In this document: piece by piece, positions 15,131 to 16,865 of the stretch
Numbering within the stretch: the first letter of the stretch is position 1
Layout of the letters: every line of letters begins with the position of its first letter
NCBI GenBank assembly: GCA_009618505.1
Contig: WJOQ01000115.1
Span: 1-16,865 of the forward strand
DNA from: Clostridia bacterium
Lineage (GTDB): Bacteria > Aerophobota > Aerophobia > Aerophobales > AE-B3A
Length of the DNA stretch: 16,865 nucleotides
Direction of reading: 5' to 3'
The notes under the pieces: generated by a model
Told to the model about the DNA's origin: nothing
Seen by the model: the letters and a program-made list of their open reading frames with translations, nothing else
Database searches by the model: none
Made by a program: the position numbers and the translations under genes

Positions 15131-15838
15131 ATGATGAGGATATTAGCTGTTGGAGCTCATCCGGATGATATTGAGTTTATGTGTGCTGGGACCTTGGCTA
15201 AGTATGCCAAGAGGGGAGATAAAGTCATTATGGCTATTGCTACTAATGGTGAGGTTGGTTCTACTACTTTAAGCAAGGAGGAGATCTCAAAAATCCGTAG
15301 AGAAGAGGCTCGAGCTTCAGCCTCTGTAATAGGGGCTGAGCTTATATGGATGGATTTTCCGGATGAGTTTTTATTTAATGATAAGGCTACCAGAATAGCA
15401 TTTATTGAGATGGCAAGGAAAGCAAGGCCAGATTTAGTAATCACTCATCCATTAGATGATCTTTACCATCCGGATCACAACACCACAGGTAAAATTGTAA
15501 ACGACGTTGCTCTTATGGGTACAATACCAAATATCAAGACCGAGTCTTCTCCTTGTACATGTACTCCATATCTTTGTTATGCAGATGCACAGGGTGGAGT
15601 TAACTTTTTACCCGATGAATATGTGGATATTTCAGATGTGTTTGAGATAAAGAAGCGAATGCTTTCAATGCATAAAAGTCAAGAAAGTTGGCTACGGGAT
15701 CAGTACGATATGACTCTTTTAGAATTTATGGAGATAATAGCAAGATTTCGAGGTATCCAGACTGGTTGCAAGTACGCTGAGGCTTTTCGTAAAGTTAATG
15801 CTTGGCCACGAATTACATCTATGCATTTTCTTCCATAA
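15131..15838 (+). CDS. LmbE/PIG-L family zinc-dependent N-deacetylase
   Basis: A 235-residue enzyme of the LmbE-like family that includes the bacillithiol deacetylase BshB, the mycothiol deacetylase MshB and the GlcNAc-PI deacetylase PIG-L, which remove an acetyl group from N-acetylglucosamine-type conjugates. The zinc motif AHPDD is at residues 9-13 (H10, D13) and the second ligand motif HPDH at 113-116 (probably H116); D12 would be the general base. The length is normal for the family. An AGGAG ribosome site precedes two adjacent ATGs (15131 and 15134). It is the last gene of the sugar cluster, so deacetylation of an N-acetylated sugar released by the glycosidases is more likely than thiol-cofactor synthesis, but BshB-type activity remains an alternative. 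Confidence 0.9.
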   Translation: MMRILAVGAHPDDIEFMCAGTLAKYAKRGDKVIMAIATNGEVGSTTLSKEEISKIRREEARASASVIGAELIWMDFPDEFLFNDKATRIAFIEMARKARPDLVITHPLDDLYHPDHNTTGKIVNDVALMGTIPNIKTESSPCTCTPYLCYADAQGGVNFLPDEYVDISDVFEIKKRMLSMHKSQESWLRDQYDMTLLEFMEIIARFRGIQTGCKYAEAFRKVNAWPRITSMHFLP

Positions 15839-15964
15839 AGTTTTGATAATGCGGTTTAATTTGGGTCCAATATTCTACATAACTCAAATGATGTGAGTAA
15901 GGTGAACTTTCAAAAAGTGTAAAATGACCAAAATTCTCTCAAAGAGTAAGAAACTATAACTTTT

Positions 15965-16735
15965 TTATAAGGTGGATAAAGAAACCATATGAGTTTTTAA
16001 GGTATCTTTAACTGTAAGCCAGGAGGTATGGATACCCTCATCAGAAAGAGTCTTTTCAATAGCTACTAAGAGATGATAAAGAAGAATACATAAGAAGATA
16101 TGGGTTTGAACTCTTCTTTTTAGTTGATGAAAAATTGGTCCTTCACACAAAGGGCTTTTCATATTGCGGTATAGAGCATCGTCGTTTAAGCTCTCTAAAT
16201 CAACAGAAAGGATATCAGATAGGGCAGTAGAATTGATGCAGCCTGGCATTTGGTGTTCTGATGAGGACGAGATAAGACGGTTCATTACCATAAGCAGAGT
16301 TAAAAGGCGTGTCTTTTCAGAAAAGCCTGTTTGTTTAAGAATCTCATCCATTTTGAGTTTTTTCCAGAACTGGCATCGTACATGGACTGGACCCGCTTCC
16401 CTTGCTCTTTCCATTTCAACTTTATCGGTATGGATACTAACGATATCGTCATCCTTATCTCTTGGGGCTCTCTTTTCTTGAACTTCGAAGGCTTTGGCTT
16501 TTTCTACAATCTTCTTTACTTCAGGTTCTTCCTTCTCAAAGGTCAACTGCCCCTTAAGGGCAGTCTCTACCTTTCTCGCCAGGATAAGCCATTCTTTTCT
16601 TGGTCTCTCCTTAAGGTGACCAAGAGAACAGATAGTTCTCTGGCGAGGCCCTTTAGGAGTTATAAGAGACTCAGCTAAAAGATAATTCTCATATACTTTA
16701 TTTTTGGCCTTTTTAGTTGTTTCTTTTATATACAT
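15965..16735 (-). pseudogene. IS1634/IS4-like transposase with the catalytic core deleted
   Basis: The frame encodes about 256 residues, whereas full IS1634-type transposases have about 550. The N-terminal part (YLLAESLITPKGPRQRTICSLGHL, then LNDDALYRNM) is the family's normal start up to the point before the first catalytic aspartate. It then jumps directly to the family's C-terminal region (KSPLCEGPIFHQLKRRV, THIFLCILLYHLLVAIEKTL, HTSWLTVKDTLKTH). The junction falls near 16160. The DDE catalytic segment is therefore missing and the protein cannot transpose DNA. The C-terminus also stops about 30-50 residues early. The frame is intact across the deletion, so the event was in-frame or is recent. 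A GTG at 16741 would add two residues; no ribosome site is visible at either start. Confidence 0.85.
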
Positions 16736-16752
16736 AGTCACTATTATAATAC

Positions 16753-16785
16753 ATATAGTTTTTTGTTAAGCCCTTAAAACTATAT
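16753..16785. repeat. 10-bp inverted repeat upstream of the transposase remnant
   Basis: ATATAGTTTT (16753-16762) and AAAACTATAT (16776-16785) are perfect inverted arms around a 13-base spacer, which itself contains a small TTAAG/CTTAA hairpin (16766-16777). It lies just upstream of the transposase start, where a TATAAT reads on the minus strand (16743-16748), so it may control that gene or be part of the insertion-sequence end. Confidence 0.5.
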
Positions 16786-16865
16786 AGATTCCTTACTATT
16801 TTGACGTTTTTCAAAGAACGAAAAAAAGAAATCCGATAAATAAAGGGTTTCAGCTAACCCACCAT
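16786..16865. other. AT-rich right flank without a gene
   Basis: No coding region is visible. The tentative right end of the insertion sequence is at 16799-16820. A short GGGTT/AACCC hairpin (16845-16860), followed on the minus strand by a T-rich stretch, could be a weak terminator for a minus-strand gene beyond the window. Confidence 0.3.

Larger units (their letters stand above)
15903..16820 (-). mobile_element. Decayed, internally deleted IS1634-type insertion sequence (boundaries tentative)
   Basis: The only mobile-element gene in the window lies here on the minus strand. Possible imperfect terminal inverted repeats, 22 bases with 14 matches, are at 15903-15924 and 16799-16820; both contain a CTTT-x-AAAAA core ending in AAAA. 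Because the DNA is AT-rich this match is weak evidence. A span of about 0.9 kb compared with the nearly 2 kb expected for a full element agrees with loss of about 1 kb from the middle of the transposase gene. No target-site duplication could be confirmed. Confidence 0.45.

Noticed and set aside
15839..15960. A ~42-codon minus-strand frame running into the 3' end of the deacetylase gene
   Set aside because: The peptide looks protein-like, but it has no start codon or ribosome site, overlaps a real gene's end and matches no family I recognise.
16164..16678. Two plus-strand frames (105 and 115 residues) opposite the transposase remnant
   Set aside because: The minus-strand frame has clear transposase sequence; these are mirror-frame artefacts.
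1..16865. CRISPR arrays, tRNA or rRNA genes and known riboswitches
   Set aside because: No regularly spaced direct repeats, cloverleaf-like sequences or conserved riboswitch cores were found on either strand by reading.

Overview
The window is about 16.9 kb of AT-rich bacterial DNA (roughly 40% GC by eye). Every gene reads on the + strand except a decayed transposase at the right end. An oxygen-sensitive ribonucleotide reductase pair points to an anaerobe. The sugar-binding protein has a cleavable Sec signal without a lipobox, which would fit a cell with an outer membrane or a Thermotogae/Atribacterota-like lineage. The phylum cannot be fixed from the sequence alone; an uncultured anaerobic, perhaps subsurface or thermophilic, lineage is my best guess.

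Left part (1-3251), core metabolism: the C-terminal end of anaerobic ribonucleotide reductase (nrdD), its radical-SAM activase (nrdG), a PII-family signal protein lacking the usual uridylylated tyrosine, and a hexameric-type glutamate dehydrogenase 14 bases further on. A 397-base gap follows (3252-3648). It holds a small dispersed-type palindromic repeat, a near-perfect sigma-A promoter, and two inverted repeats in the leader of the next gene.

Middle (3652-15838), a carbohydrate-use locus: a ROK-family repressor; a DegT/StrS-type PLP aminotransferase; a hydroxypyruvate-isomerase-like TIM-barrel enzyme; an 847-residue protein that I read as a very divergent clan GH-D glycosidase; a sugar ABC importer made of a binding protein and two permeases but no ATPase; a second, more typical GH-D (alpha-galactosidase-like) enzyme; and a LmbE/PIG-L zinc deacetylase. 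Neither glycosidase has a signal peptide, so the substrate is probably imported intact and split in the cytoplasm. Glycosidases, a deacetylase, an aminotransferase and an isomerase together suggest use of an alpha-linked N-acetylated amino sugar or an amino-cyclitol glycoside. That pathway is inference, and it is the strongest candidate here for something undescribed.

Right end (15839-16865): a minus-strand IS1634-type transposase whose reading frame stays open across an internal deletion that removed the catalytic core, with AT-rich inverted repeats around it. No tRNA, rRNA, CRISPR array or convincing rho-independent terminator was seen.
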